43,213 bases of DNA from Sphingomonadaceae bacterium. GTDB taxonomy: Bacteria; Pseudomonadota; Alphaproteobacteria; Sphingomonadales; Sphingomonadaceae. Position 1 is the stretch's first letter. Every line of letters starts with the position of its first letter. The stretch is from positions 1 to 43,213 of the forward strand of contig JAFAZF010000015.1 in the NCBI GenBank assembly GCA_019239915.1, in the 5' to 3' direction. The position numbers were made by a program, and so were the translations under genes. The notes below the pieces were generated by a model that was not told the DNA's origin, searched no databases, and was given only the letters and a program-made list of their open reading frames with translations. Shown piece by piece: positions 15,976 to 23,215 of the stretch.

Positions 15976-16773
15976 TCAGGCAGGCACAGTCGCCGCGTCG
16001 AAGAACAGCGCCTGGCTGATCGCTGCCTTCACCGTTGAGCGCTGGAACGGCTTGGTAATCAGGAAGGTCGGCTCCGGCCGCTCGCCGGTGAGCAGTCGCT
16101 CGGGGAAGGCGGTGATGAAGATCACCGGCACCTGGAACTGGGCGAGGATGTCCTTGACCGCATCGATGCCCGAACTGTCGTCGGCGAGCTGGATGTCGGC
16201 GAGCACGAGGCCGGGGCGCCGCGCCATCGCCTGCGCGACCGCCTCGTCGCGCGTCACCGCGACGCCGGTGACCTCGTGGCCGAGATCGCGCACGATCGTC
16301 TCGAGGTCCATCGCGATGATCGGCTCGTCCTCGATGATCAGCACCTCGGCATGCGTCTGCCGCTCGATCTCGGCGAGCGCCTCCGCGACGAGCCCCTCGA
16401 CCTCGGTCGCGGTGGCGTCGATCAGATAGCCGGTATCCTCGGGCGTGAAGCCCTCCATCGCGGTCAGCAGCAACGCCTGGCGCGACAGCGGCGTGATGCG
16501 CGAGAGGCGCGCGCGCGCGATCGCCTCCGGCTCCTTGTCCTCCTGACCACCATCGACGCCGGTTTCGACATTGGCCGAGCTCCAGATCGCGTGGAAGGTC
16601 CGGTAGAGGCCAAGCCGGGCATCGACGTCGCGCGGGAAATCATTCGGTGCCGCAACGATCGCCTCGAGCGTCGCCCGCACGAAGGCGTCGCCATGTTGCT
16701 GCGTGCCGGTCAGCGCGCGCGCATAGCGGCGCAGGAAGGGAAGATGGGGAGCGAGTTCCTGACCGAGCGACAT
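15976..16773 (-). CDS. phyR: General stress response regulator PhyR
   Basis: Protein of 265 residues with the diagnostic fusion: a sigma-factor-like N-terminal domain (about 1-125, SLGQELAPHLPFLRRYARAL) and a C-terminal receiver (about 140-260). The receiver has acidic pocket EDE, phospho-acceptor Asp193 (LADIQL), the FITAFPERLLTG segment and Lys in ITKPF. On phosphorylation the sigma-like domain binds NepR and frees EcfG. ATG 16773 is chosen (GGAGAGG upstream); the longer open frame is out of family. A candidate EcfG-type promoter on this strand at 16899-16924 overlaps that of nepR on the other strand. Confidence 0.96.
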   Translation of the reverse strand: MSLGQELAPHLPFLRRYARALTGTQQHGDAFVRATLEAIVAAPNDFPRDVDARLGLYRTFHAIWSSANVETGVDGGQEDKEPEAIARARLSRITPLSRQALLLTAMEGFTPEDTGYLIDATATEVEGLVAEALAEIERQTHAEVLIIEDEPIIAMDLETIVRDLGHEVTGVAVTRDEAVAQAMARRPGLVLADIQLADDSSGIDAVKDILAQFQVPVIFITAFPERLLTGERPEPTFLITKPFQRSTVKAAISQALFFDAATVPA

Positions 16774-16896
16774 GAGCGATACCTCTCCGTAACTTATCCG
16801 AGCGTTTTCGGCGGCCCGGCCGATGAAAGCAAGTGGTTGGGGGGACGACGCATACGCGCGCAAAAAATTGCGCCCCCTCACCCGCGCACATTGCCC

Positions 16897-16921
16897 GGAA
16901 CCAACGTCGCTCTTTTTTGTT
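16897..16921 (+). promoter_or_regulatory. Candidate EcfG-type promoter of nepR-phyP
   Basis: GGAAC (16897-16901), 16 nt, TGTT (16918-16921). It lies about 130 bp before the nepR start, leaving a 5' leader of roughly 120 nt. It overlaps almost completely with the phyR promoter motif on the other strand. Confidence 0.6.
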
Positions 16922-16924
16922 TCC
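16899..16924 (-). promoter_or_regulatory. Candidate EcfG-type promoter of phyR
   Basis: On the minus strand: GGAAAC (16924-16919), 16 nt, GGTT (16902-16899). The 28-bp segment 16897-16924 starts GGAAC and ends GTTTCC, so each strand presents a -35-like and a -10-like element. The phyR start is about 125 bp away, mirroring the distance to nepR. Confidence 0.55.
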
Positions 16925-17049
16925 ATGGCGGCGCGGGCAAATTATGCGGCGGTCCAAGTAGGCCCATCGGCAGCTCGAGCGTCGATGGGAATGCCGGTCG
17001 CGGCGCGCGCGATCGGCGATGCGCGGCGGTCGCCAAGGAGACGGGGCGG

Positions 17050-17220
17050 TTGGCTTTGAGCGATGAAAAAAAGGGGCGGAGAAAAGCCAGCGCAAGCGGC
17101 GGCTCCGGCAAGAACAATCAGGCTCGCGATGTCGGCGGCGCGCTCCGATCCGCCTATCAAAAGGTGGTGGATGAGCAGACGCCTTCCGACCTGCTCGACC
17201 TGCTCAAGAAACTCAGCTGA
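17050..17220 (+). CDS. nepR: Anti-sigma factor NepR
   Basis: Protein of 56 residues. A charged, disordered N-terminus (ALSDEKKGRRKASASGG) is followed by the conserved NepR core VGGALRSAYQKVVDEQTPSD and LLDLLKKLS, two amphipathic helices joined by a short loop. It binds and inactivates EcfG, and is removed by phosphorylated PhyR. TTG 17050 is taken as start because AAGGAG at 17035-17040 is well placed; no ATG in this frame is suitable. The gene is divergent from phyR and precedes phyP by 24 bp, as expected for the sphingomonad locus. Confidence 0.9.
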   Translation: MALSDEKKGRRKASASGGSGKNNQARDVGGALRSAYQKVVDEQTPSDLLDLLKKLS

Positions 17221-17244
17221 CGTCGCGCCCGCGGCGTCCGGGCA

Positions 17245-18858
17245 ATGAACCCTCCGCTTCAATCCAAACCACGCGCCGCGGCGTTGGCCAATCTGTTCGC
17301 GCGGCTTTCGACCGGCATGAAGATGCTGATCATCCTCTCGGCAGCGCTGCTGCCGCTGGGGCTGATCGCGCTGCTCGCTTCGGTTCAGTCGGCCGAGAAT
17401 AACCGCCAGACACGCAACGCCGCCTCGCGTCTGCTCGCGACCGATGCGGCCGATCGCGTCAACATGCTGATAGCGCGTACCGCCGTGACGATGCGGGCGG
17501 CGAGCACCGCCTTCGGCGATGCGCTGCCGGGCTCGCCCACTTGCCAGCGCACGATCGAGGCGCTCGCCGCCTCCCATCGGCTCAAACTGCGTTTCGCGAT
17601 CTTCAACGCAAGCGGCCAACTCGTCTGCGCCGTACGCGGTTACCGGCCGGCGGTGCCGACGCTGGCGCTCGCCGATGCCTCACGCACCGATATCGCTCCC
17701 GGTGGCGATGGGCTGTTGCTCGTCACCCGCGCCGCGAGCGGCGATGCGCTTGGCGTCGCGCAGCTGCCGGCCGCGGTGCTCACCGCCATCTCCCACCCCC
17801 ACGTGCCCCCTGGGAGCTACTTCCTCGCGGTTCGGGAAGGCGCGACCACACTGACGCTCGCGACCATCACGAGCCGACCGATCGGCAAGCTGATGACAAT
17901 CAGCGCGCCGTTCGCGCGTGCGCGGCTGACGCTCGTGATGACGATCCCCGAGACGCCGATCAGCTCGACCGAGATGCTGGTCATCGTGTTGCCGGTGCTG
18001 ATGTGGCTGGCCGCCGCGATCATCGGCTGGCTGGTCGTCGATCGGCTGCTTTTGCGCCCGCTGACGCGGCTGCAGGCGGCGATCAGCGCCTATGCCGCGG
18101 GGGATGCGCGCATCACCATACCCGCCCTGACGACGCCGGCGATCGAGATCCGCCAACTCGGAGAATCCTTCCGCGGAGTCGCGCTGACCGTCGCGCGCCA
18201 CGAAGCCGAGCTCGAGGAAGGCATCATGCGCCAGACACGGCTGACGCGCGAGGTGCATCATCGCGTCAAGAACAACCTGCAGGTGGTGGCGAGCCTGCTC
18301 AGCCTCCATGCGCGCGGCGCCAAGAGCGTCGACATCGCCGCCGCCTATGCCTCGATCCAGCGCCGGGTCGACGCGCTCGCGATCGTCCATCGCAACCATT
18401 ATGCCGAGCTGGAGGAGAGCCGCGGCGTCGCGCTTCGACCGCTGATCGCCGAACTCGCCGCCAATCTGCGCGGTTCGATGCCCGACGACGCAAAGGCGCC
18501 TGCGATCCTGCTCGACCTCAAGCCGTTCTACGCGACGCAGGATGTGGCGGTCTCGGTCGCCTTCCTGATTACCGAGCTCGTCGAGATGGCGCTGCTCTGC
18601 GCGCCGGCGAGTCGTGTTGCCGTTCATCTCGCGGCGACGGAGCGCGGCGACCGTGCGCGGCTCGCCGTAAACTCGCCGGCGCTACGCCCCGATGCCTGCG
18701 GCGACCAGGATGTCTCGTTGCGCTTCCGACGGGTCATCGAGGGGCTATCGCGCCAACTTCGCTCGGCCCTGATGCACGACGAGGATTGTATCGCGATCGA
18801 GATTGCCGTGATCGGCGACGCAGCGGCCGAAGAGGGCTCACCGCGCGCGGCCGCCTAG
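17245..18858 (+). CDS. phyP: PhyP-like HisKA_2 sensor protein with degenerate ATPase domain
   Basis: Protein of 537 residues. TM1 lies at about 28-48, a periplasmic sensor at about 50-235, TM2 at about 240-262, then a HAMP-like linker. The H-box REVHHRVKNNLQVVASLLSL has His338/339. The C-terminal ATP-binding domain is worn: the N-box reads LITELVEMALLCAP, lacking the Asn that binds magnesium, and no D-x-G-x-G is visible. In Sphingomonas Fr1, PhyP is encoded beside nepR and acts as a negative regulator of PhyR, probably as a phosphatase. Position and degenerate ATPase fit that role. Genuine kinases for PhyR would lie elsewhere. Confidence 0.87.
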   Translation: MNPPLQSKPRAAALANLFARLSTGMKMLIILSAALLPLGLIALLASVQSAENNRQTRNAASRLLATDAADRVNMLIARTAVTMRAASTAFGDALPGSPTCQRTIEALAASHRLKLRFAIFNASGQLVCAVRGYRPAVPTLALADASRTDIAPGGDGLLLVTRAASGDALGVAQLPAAVLTAISHPHVPPGSYFLAVREGATTLTLATITSRPIGKLMTISAPFARARLTLVMTIPETPISSTEMLVIVLPVLMWLAAAIIGWLVVDRLLLRPLTRLQAAISAYAAGDARITIPALTTPAIEIRQLGESFRGVALTVARHEAELEEGIMRQTRLTREVHHRVKNNLQVVASLLSLHARGAKSVDIAAAYASIQRRVDALAIVHRNHYAELEESRGVALRPLIAELAANLRGSMPDDAKAPAILLDLKPFYATQDVAVSVAFLITELVEMALLCAPASRVAVHLAATERGDRARLAVNSPALRPDACGDQDVSLRFRRVIEGLSRQLRSALMHDEDCIAIEIAVIGDAAAEEGSPRAAA

Positions 18859-18957
18859 CTGCACGGGGCGCCTGCGGTGCCGTTTACAAGACGGCGCGGT
18901 CTTCATCTTCTCTTAGCGTCGGGTAGCTTAGGGTGTGCGCGGACAGGGATCGAACCC

Positions 18958-19290
18958 ATGAACGTCGCCGCTGAGCTTGAGATTTCATCGTCGTCCGCGC
19001 CGCAGCAGCGCCAGGCGAGCCGCGCGCCGCTCAACGTGAGCGGAGGGCTGCGCAAGAGCGCGAGCAACGCGATCGGCGTGACGATCCTCGATCTTTCCAC
19101 GCACGGCTTCCGCGCCAGCGTGCCGGCGCCGCTGTCGGAAGGATCGGTGGTCTGGCTGAAGCTGCCCGGGCTCGCCGCGCAGCAGGCACGCGTCGCCTGG
19201 TGCGCCGGGCTGACCGTCGGCTGCGCGCTGACCGCACCGCTTCATCCGGCGGTCTTCGCGCATATCGTCGAGACGCTCGGCCGCGACTGA
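18958..19290 (+). CDS. PilZ domain protein
   Basis: Protein of 110 residues starting at ATG 18958. The body is a small beta-barrel pattern with RAPLNVSGGLRKSAS near the front and TILDLSTHGFRASVP, matching the D/N-x-S-x-x-G signature of PilZ domains. The N-terminal RxxxR is only partly recognisable, so c-di-GMP binding is plausible but not certain. The C-terminus has VAWCAGLTVGCAL. It follows phyP by 99 bp in the same direction. A GGDEF cyclase occurs at 32 kb, but no direct link is shown. Confidence 0.8.
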   Translation: MNVAAELEISSSSAPQQRQASRAPLNVSGGLRKSASNAIGVTILDLSTHGFRASVPAPLSEGSVVWLKLPGLAAQQARVAWCAGLTVGCALTAPLHPAVFAHIVETLGRD

Positions 19291-19316
19291 GTCGCAGCCG
19301 AGCACCCCTTATTTGA

Positions 19317-19826
19317 TCAGGCCGGGGCCTGCGCCTTGGGCGTGCGCGGCTTGCGCGGCGCGGCGCGCTTCGCGGGCGCCCCACCTTCGCCGGACGCACC
19401 GGAGGCCGCGGCACTCGAACCCGACTTGCGGCCGAGGCCGATCTTGCGGGCGAGATCGCGACGGGTCGCCGAATAATTCTCGGCAACCATGGGGTAGCTC
19501 GTCGGCAGCTTGTAGCGCGCGCGATAGCTGTCCGGCGTAAGACCGTGAGTCGCGAGATGGCGGCGCAGCGTCTTGTACGGCTTGCCGTCAATCATCGAGA
19601 TAATGTGATCTTTGGATCCGAGCGACTTGCGCGCGGAAACCGCGGGCTTGTGCTCTTCCTCGCTCGGCTGTTCGGCCGAGGGATCGCTGCTCGTCTCCAG
19701 CCCGCGGATCGCCGAATGCGTTGAGGCGATGAACGCCGGCAGGTCTTCGGGACGGATATTGTTATGGCCAACAAAGGCCGAGACAACATCAATGGTGAGC
19801 GCAATCATATCGGTATCGTCAGCCAT
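19317..19826 (-). CDS. MucR/Ros family regulator with altered zinc site
   Basis: Protein of 169 residues starting at ATG 19826, with GGAGG upstream. The N-terminal oligomerisation part (MIALTIDVVSAFVGHNNIRP) and the DNA-binding core (DGKPYKTLRRHLATHGLTPD, then YRARYKLPTSYPMVAENYS and RRDLARKIGLGR) are typical of MucR. Where the paralogue at 40028 reads CLEDG this one reads SMIDG: the first zinc-binding Cys is Ser, while Asp and both His remain. Some Mesorhizobium homologues also lack that Cys and are reported to fold without zinc. The Ala/Pro/Lys-rich tail of about 35 residues is extra. MucR proteins act as H-NS-like silencers at AT-rich sites. Confidence 0.9.
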   Translation of the reverse strand: MADDTDMIALTIDVVSAFVGHNNIRPEDLPAFIASTHSAIRGLETSSDPSAEQPSEEEHKPAVSARKSLGSKDHIISMIDGKPYKTLRRHLATHGLTPDSYRARYKLPTSYPMVAENYSATRRDLARKIGLGRKSGSSAAASGASGEGGAPAKRAAPRKPRTPKAQAPA

Positions 19827-20232
19827 GGAGCCTCCACTTAAGCTTGAGCAAGCTGTGGAGGCCGTAGGCGCAGCTCTGCTGCGTTGCAAGCTACAATATA
19901 GGTACCGACCAAGCTCGCTATTCGTCCCTTGATGAAACGCGCGGAGACACACCAAATAAATGCTTCCCAAGACGTGCCTCCGGCGGACAGCGAAGTGGTT
20001 GTCCGGATTACGCAAGATTTAAGCTTCTCACCGCAAACGACGGGCTAACGGACTGATGCGATAAGGTCGCCACCTGCATCGCAGAAATCCTGTCGTGCGA
20101 TCGGGAGCCGTGCGGGCTAATCCATCGACCGGCGAGGTCGCCGTTGCATAATCGCCGGCGAGACGCCAAGGCTCCGGAGCGACCTCGGCTGGATCGCAGC
20201 CGTTGTTTCCAAAGCCGGACCGGATCAGGATC
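19827..20232. other. 406-bp divergent intergenic region
   Basis: The DNA between the mucR-like gene and the lipoprotein gene contains several A/T-rich patches (for example TACAATATAGG near 19892 and AAGATTTAAGCTT near 20015), which stand out from the GC-rich background. MucR proteins prefer such sites, so autoregulation is likely. No RNA gene or credible ORF is seen; a 283-codon minus-strand frame crossing this area is a shadow. Confidence 0.4.
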
Positions 20233-20652
20233 ATGTCGACGGTTGCAACTCGAACCCGCCTGATCGCCGTGGTGACGCTGCTGTCGCTCGCTGCGTGCGG
20301 GCCCAGCGGCACTCAACCCGAAGACACCGAAGGCCGTACCGGTAAATCGGCGCAGATCGACGTGTCGGCGCAGCTTGCCGACGTCGACAAAGACAAGGCC
20401 GGCCAGGACGAGATTACCGCGACCGACGCCGCGACGGGCTATGATTCCATGCCGGCCGCGAGTTACGGTGCGCGCGTCGCCTATCAGCCGCCGCGCTGGG
20501 GGCAGGAGGCGAGCGCAGCACGCGCTGCGGCCCAGGCGCAAGCGTTGGCGGAAGCGCCGGTCAATGGCGATGACAGCGTCGACGACACGCCGATTCCATC
20601 CTCCGCGCCGGCCGATCCCACCGGCGCTGCGGGCGCGATTTCCCCGCAATAG
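20233..20652 (+). CDS. Small putative lipoprotein
   Basis: Protein of 139 residues. The N-terminus MSTVATRTRLIAVVTLLSLA leads to the lipobox LAAC, so cleavage and lipidation at the Cys are expected. The mature part is hydrophilic, Ala/Asp-rich and low in predicted structure, ending ADPTGAAGAISPQ. No domain is recognised. ATG 20233 is chosen because it gives a proper signal peptide; a TTG 30 nt upstream would add an unlikely leader. It stands alone between the mucR-like gene and a small Cys-rich ORF. Confidence 0.75.
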   Translation: MSTVATRTRLIAVVTLLSLAACGPSGTQPEDTEGRTGKSAQIDVSAQLADVDKDKAGQDEITATDAATGYDSMPAASYGARVAYQPPRWGQEASAARAAAQAQALAEAPVNGDDSVDDTPIPSSAPADPTGAAGAISPQ

Positions 20653-20789
20653 CGCGTAACGGCCGGTTCCGGCGCCGGCTCGACATTCGTCACGCGGGGA
20701 ACACGACTCGGCGCTCGAGAGTCGTTGCGGCCAGAGATCGCCGCAGCGCGCCTGCTCGCGCGAATAGGGCGAGCAGGAAGAGGCGCTTG

Positions 20790-21032
20790 ATGGACGCCAC
20801 ACTCGAACGGAATCCGGATCGCTACGCGGGAACGCGCGCGTTGCCGTGGAACACCCCACCCTCCGGCGAAGGTTCGCGACGCTGCGGCTGGTGCGGGCGC
20901 ACCATCTATCGTCCCGCCGAGCCCTGCTCTACCGCACCGATCGCGGACATCGAAGCGCTCGTCCAGCCACCTGCGCCGGGTGATCGATGTCTTTGGGAAA
21001 TGCGCACGCGCGGTCTGCTCGCGACGCGCTGA
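20790..21032 (+). CDS. Small cysteine-containing hypothetical protein
   Basis: Protein of 80 residues (MDATLERNPDRYAGTRALPW) with CGWCGRTIYRPAEPC in the middle, a CxxC plus a third Cys, and a fourth Cys near the end (GDRCLW). This could bind zinc. The ORF is short and in GC-rich DNA, so it may be spurious, but the ordered Cys pattern and the lack of any competing gene favour it. The 260 bp after it, to 21294, hold no gene I can support. Confidence 0.45.
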   Translation: MDATLERNPDRYAGTRALPWNTPPSGEGSRRCGWCGRTIYRPAEPCSTAPIADIEALVQPPAPGDRCLWEMRTRGLLATR

Positions 21033-21294
21033 CGGTCACGCTATTCAGCCGTCGCGATTGCGCGACCAGTGCGGCATAGGTGCGAACCGGGCGAAACCCG
21101 ACCTTGGCCGCTCCGCGCGCGAGCTTGCGCGCTCCGTCCACGAGCGCCGACGCGCGATCAGCTTTGCAACCATCGGATCGCAACAGGCGCGCGCCCTCAC
21201 CCTTCTCGCCGCGGCCTGTAATGCACCGCACTGGCGCCAACGCATCGGTTTATGCCGACGAGCGATTGCAAAGCGGGAATCGTCTGCGACCTTC

Positions 21295-21783
21295 CTATTC
21301 GTGGAAGATGTCGATCTCCGCGCCGGGGGCGAGCATCACCACCGGGATGTGGCGGTCCGTCTTGGCCTGATACTCGTCATAGGGCGGATACAGCCCGGCC
21401 ATGAATGCCCAGACCTTCGCGCGCTCCTCTCCGGCAGCTTCGCGGAACGCACCGCGGAAAGCCTGCCCGCCGATCTGGAAGTCGGCCCCGCCGGCGTCCC
21501 TGATGTTGAGATACCAGCCCGGATGCGCGGGCGCCCCGCCCTTCGAGGCGACGATCACCACCTCGCCGCCGAAATTGCCGTAGATCAGCGGCGAGATCAT
21601 CGTCTTGCCGGTCTTGCGGCCGACATATTTGAGCAGCAGCGTCGTCGTGAACGCGAGGCCGCCGACGCTGCTCATGTCGATGATGTGGCCTTCGCGCCCG
21701 CCGGATTCGAGATAGGTGCGCTTGTGCTCGGCCTGCCAGTCGCGCGCTGATCCGGAAGCCTTGATGCTGCTCTCGTCGCTCAT
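21295..21783 (-). CDS. Nitroreductase/quinone reductase family protein (Ddn-like)
   Basis: Protein of 162 residues with the split-barrel pattern of the deazaflavin-dependent nitroreductase family: TTTLLLKYVGRKTGKTMISP then LIYGNFGGEVVIVASKGG, and HPGWYLNIRDAGGADFQIGG. In actinobacteria these bind cofactor F420; many proteobacterial members have no known cofactor. Its ATG at 21783 overlaps the mobA stop (ATGA, 4 nt), so it is the last gene of the fdhF-fdhD-mobA operon. Why such a protein should be tied to molybdoenzyme assembly is not known. Confidence 0.82.
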   Translation of the reverse strand: MSDESSIKASGSARDWQAEHKRTYLESGGREGHIIDMSSVGGLAFTTTLLLKYVGRKTGKTMISPLIYGNFGGEVVIVASKGGAPAHPGWYLNIRDAGGADFQIGGQAFRGAFREAAGEERAKVWAFMAGLYPPYDEYQAKTDRHIPVVMLAPGAEIDIFHE

Positions 21784-22370
21784 GGCGCCCTCCGTTCGAT
21801 GCCTATGCCGCTATCGGACCGCGCATCGGCAACGTCCAGCCGTCGCGGCCGATCCTCTTCGTTAACCAGCCTCGCGAGATCGGCGGGCGTATTGATGTTC
21901 TCGATCGGAACATCGAGCGAGACCGCGATCGCTTCGACGCGCCTTGCCCACGCCCGCAGCGACCGGTCGTCGCCGACGATATGTGAGTCGAGCGTTGGCG
22001 CCAGCGCGCATCGCCACAGCCCGACGACAGGCGCATCCTTTATGTAGGCGCGATCGCCGGCGCGGCGCAGCCTATCCAGCAGATCGGTTGGCAGGCGCGA
22101 CGTGTCGCAGGGCACGCTCAGCACGGCGTCGAAGCCGCGCGCCGCGCCCTCGTGCAGCGCCGCATTGAGGCCGCCGAGCGGCCCCAATCCCGCCCGCGGC
22201 CGATCCGGCAACCCGCCCGCGCGGCCGCAGATCACCACCGCGTCGACCTGGCCCGCGAGCGCGGCGGCGACGCGATCGATCAGCGTCTTACCGCCGAGCG
22301 TCGCCAGCGCCTTGTCCGAACCGAAGCGGCGCGCCTGCCCGCCCGCCAGGATCGCGCCGAGCACGCGCAT
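21780..22370 (-). CDS. mobA: Molybdenum cofactor guanylyltransferase MobA
   Basis: Protein of 196 residues. The nucleotidyltransferase loop ILAGGQARRFGSDKAL at the N-terminus, then GLGPLGGLNAAL and SVPCDTSRLP (metal-binding Asp), define MobA. It transfers GMP from GTP to molybdopterin to give the MGD cofactor needed by DMSO-reductase-type enzymes, such as the FdhF-like protein encoded upstream. ATG 22370 shares one base with the fdhD stop (TGATG). The operon order is therefore enzyme, sulfurtransferase, cofactor enzyme. Confidence 0.93.
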   Translation of the reverse strand: MRVLGAILAGGQARRFGSDKALATLGGKTLIDRVAAALAGQVDAVVICGRAGGLPDRPRAGLGPLGGLNAALHEGAARGFDAVLSVPCDTSRLPTDLLDRLRRAGDRAYIKDAPVVGLWRCALAPTLDSHIVGDDRSLRAWARRVEAIAVSLDVPIENINTPADLARLVNEEDRPRRLDVADARSDSGIGIERRAP

Positions 22371-23215
22371 CAGCGCGTCGTCGGCACGAGCAGAGCATCG
22401 TTGCGCACGAGCACGCGCAGCGCGAGTCCGGCCTCCTCGGCGCGCGCGATCGCCAGCGTCGTCGGTGCCGAGATCGTCGCGAGCAGCGGGCATCGCGCCA
22501 GCACCGCCTTCTCGACAAGCTCGAACGAACAGCGCGACGACAGCAGCGCGAAGCCGCCATCCCATCCGCGCCGCTTGCGCAGCATCGCGCCGATCAACTT
22601 GTCGAACGCGTTGTGGCGGCCGACATCCTCGCGCACGAGCCACGGCTCGCCTGCCGCGGTGCAGGCGGCCGCGGCGTGAACCGCACCGGTGGCACGGTTG
22701 AGCGGCTGCAGATCGGCCAACGCGGCCGCAGCGCGGAATATCGCAGCGGCGTCCGGCAGGGATGACGCGGCGAGTGCGGGCAGCGGGCGCAGCGCCTGCT
22801 CGAGATTCTCGATCCCGCACAGCCCGCAGGATGAATCGGAGGTGCGGTGCCGCACGCGCTCGGCGGTCCGCTCCGCCACCTCCGGCGCAAGAACGATGCG
22901 CGCGACGATCCCCGCCGGCGTCTCGGCGACATCGACGTCCACGAGCTGATCGGCGCGATCGATCAGCCGCTCGGTCAACGAGAAGCCAAGGACGAGATCG
23001 ACGAGATTGCTCGGCGTCGCCATCAGCACCGCGTAGCCGAAACCGTCAAATTCCAGCGCGATCGGCACTTCCTCGGCAACGGCGCGCGCGATCGGCGCCT
23101 CCCCGCCCGCCACGGCGACCCGGCTGAAGCGGAGATCACGATAGCCGGCCCCAGCCTCCGCTAGATCGAACGGCGCCGCCGGCCGATCGAACGGCGCCGC
23201 CGCCGTGGCGGTCAT
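22370..23215 (-). CDS. fdhD: Formate dehydrogenase accessory sulfurtransferase FdhD
   Basis: Protein of 281 residues. The catalytic loop DSSCGLCG carries Cys130 and Cys133, and the middle has EVPIALEFDGFGYAVLMATP followed by LVLGFSLTER, typical of FdhD. It passes sulfur from a cysteine desulfurase to the Mo-bis-MGD cofactor before insertion into formate dehydrogenase. The start ATG 23215 overlaps the fdhF stop by 4 nt. Its neighbours on both sides (fdhF, mobA) confirm the role. Confidence 0.95.
   Translation of the reverse strand: MTATAAAPFDRPAAPFDLAEAGAGYRDLRFSRVAVAGGEAPIARAVAEEVPIALEFDGFGYAVLMATPSNLVDLVLGFSLTERLIDRADQLVDVDVAETPAGIVARIVLAPEVAERTAERVRHRTSDSSCGLCGIENLEQALRPLPALAASSLPDAAAIFRAAAALADLQPLNRATGAVHAAAACTAAGEPWLVREDVGRHNAFDKLIGAMLRKRRGWDGGFALLSSRCSFELVEKAVLARCPLLATISAPTTLAIARAEEAGLALRVLVRNDALLVPTTR

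Noticed and set aside
20698-20726. GGAAC followed by CGTT, a possible EcfG promoter
   Set aside because: The spacer is 20 nt, longer than the 16-17 nt seen in the stress island.
20008-20859. 283-codon minus-strand frame opposite the lipoprotein
   Set aside because: No domain or usable signal; the plus-strand lipobox protein is more convincing.
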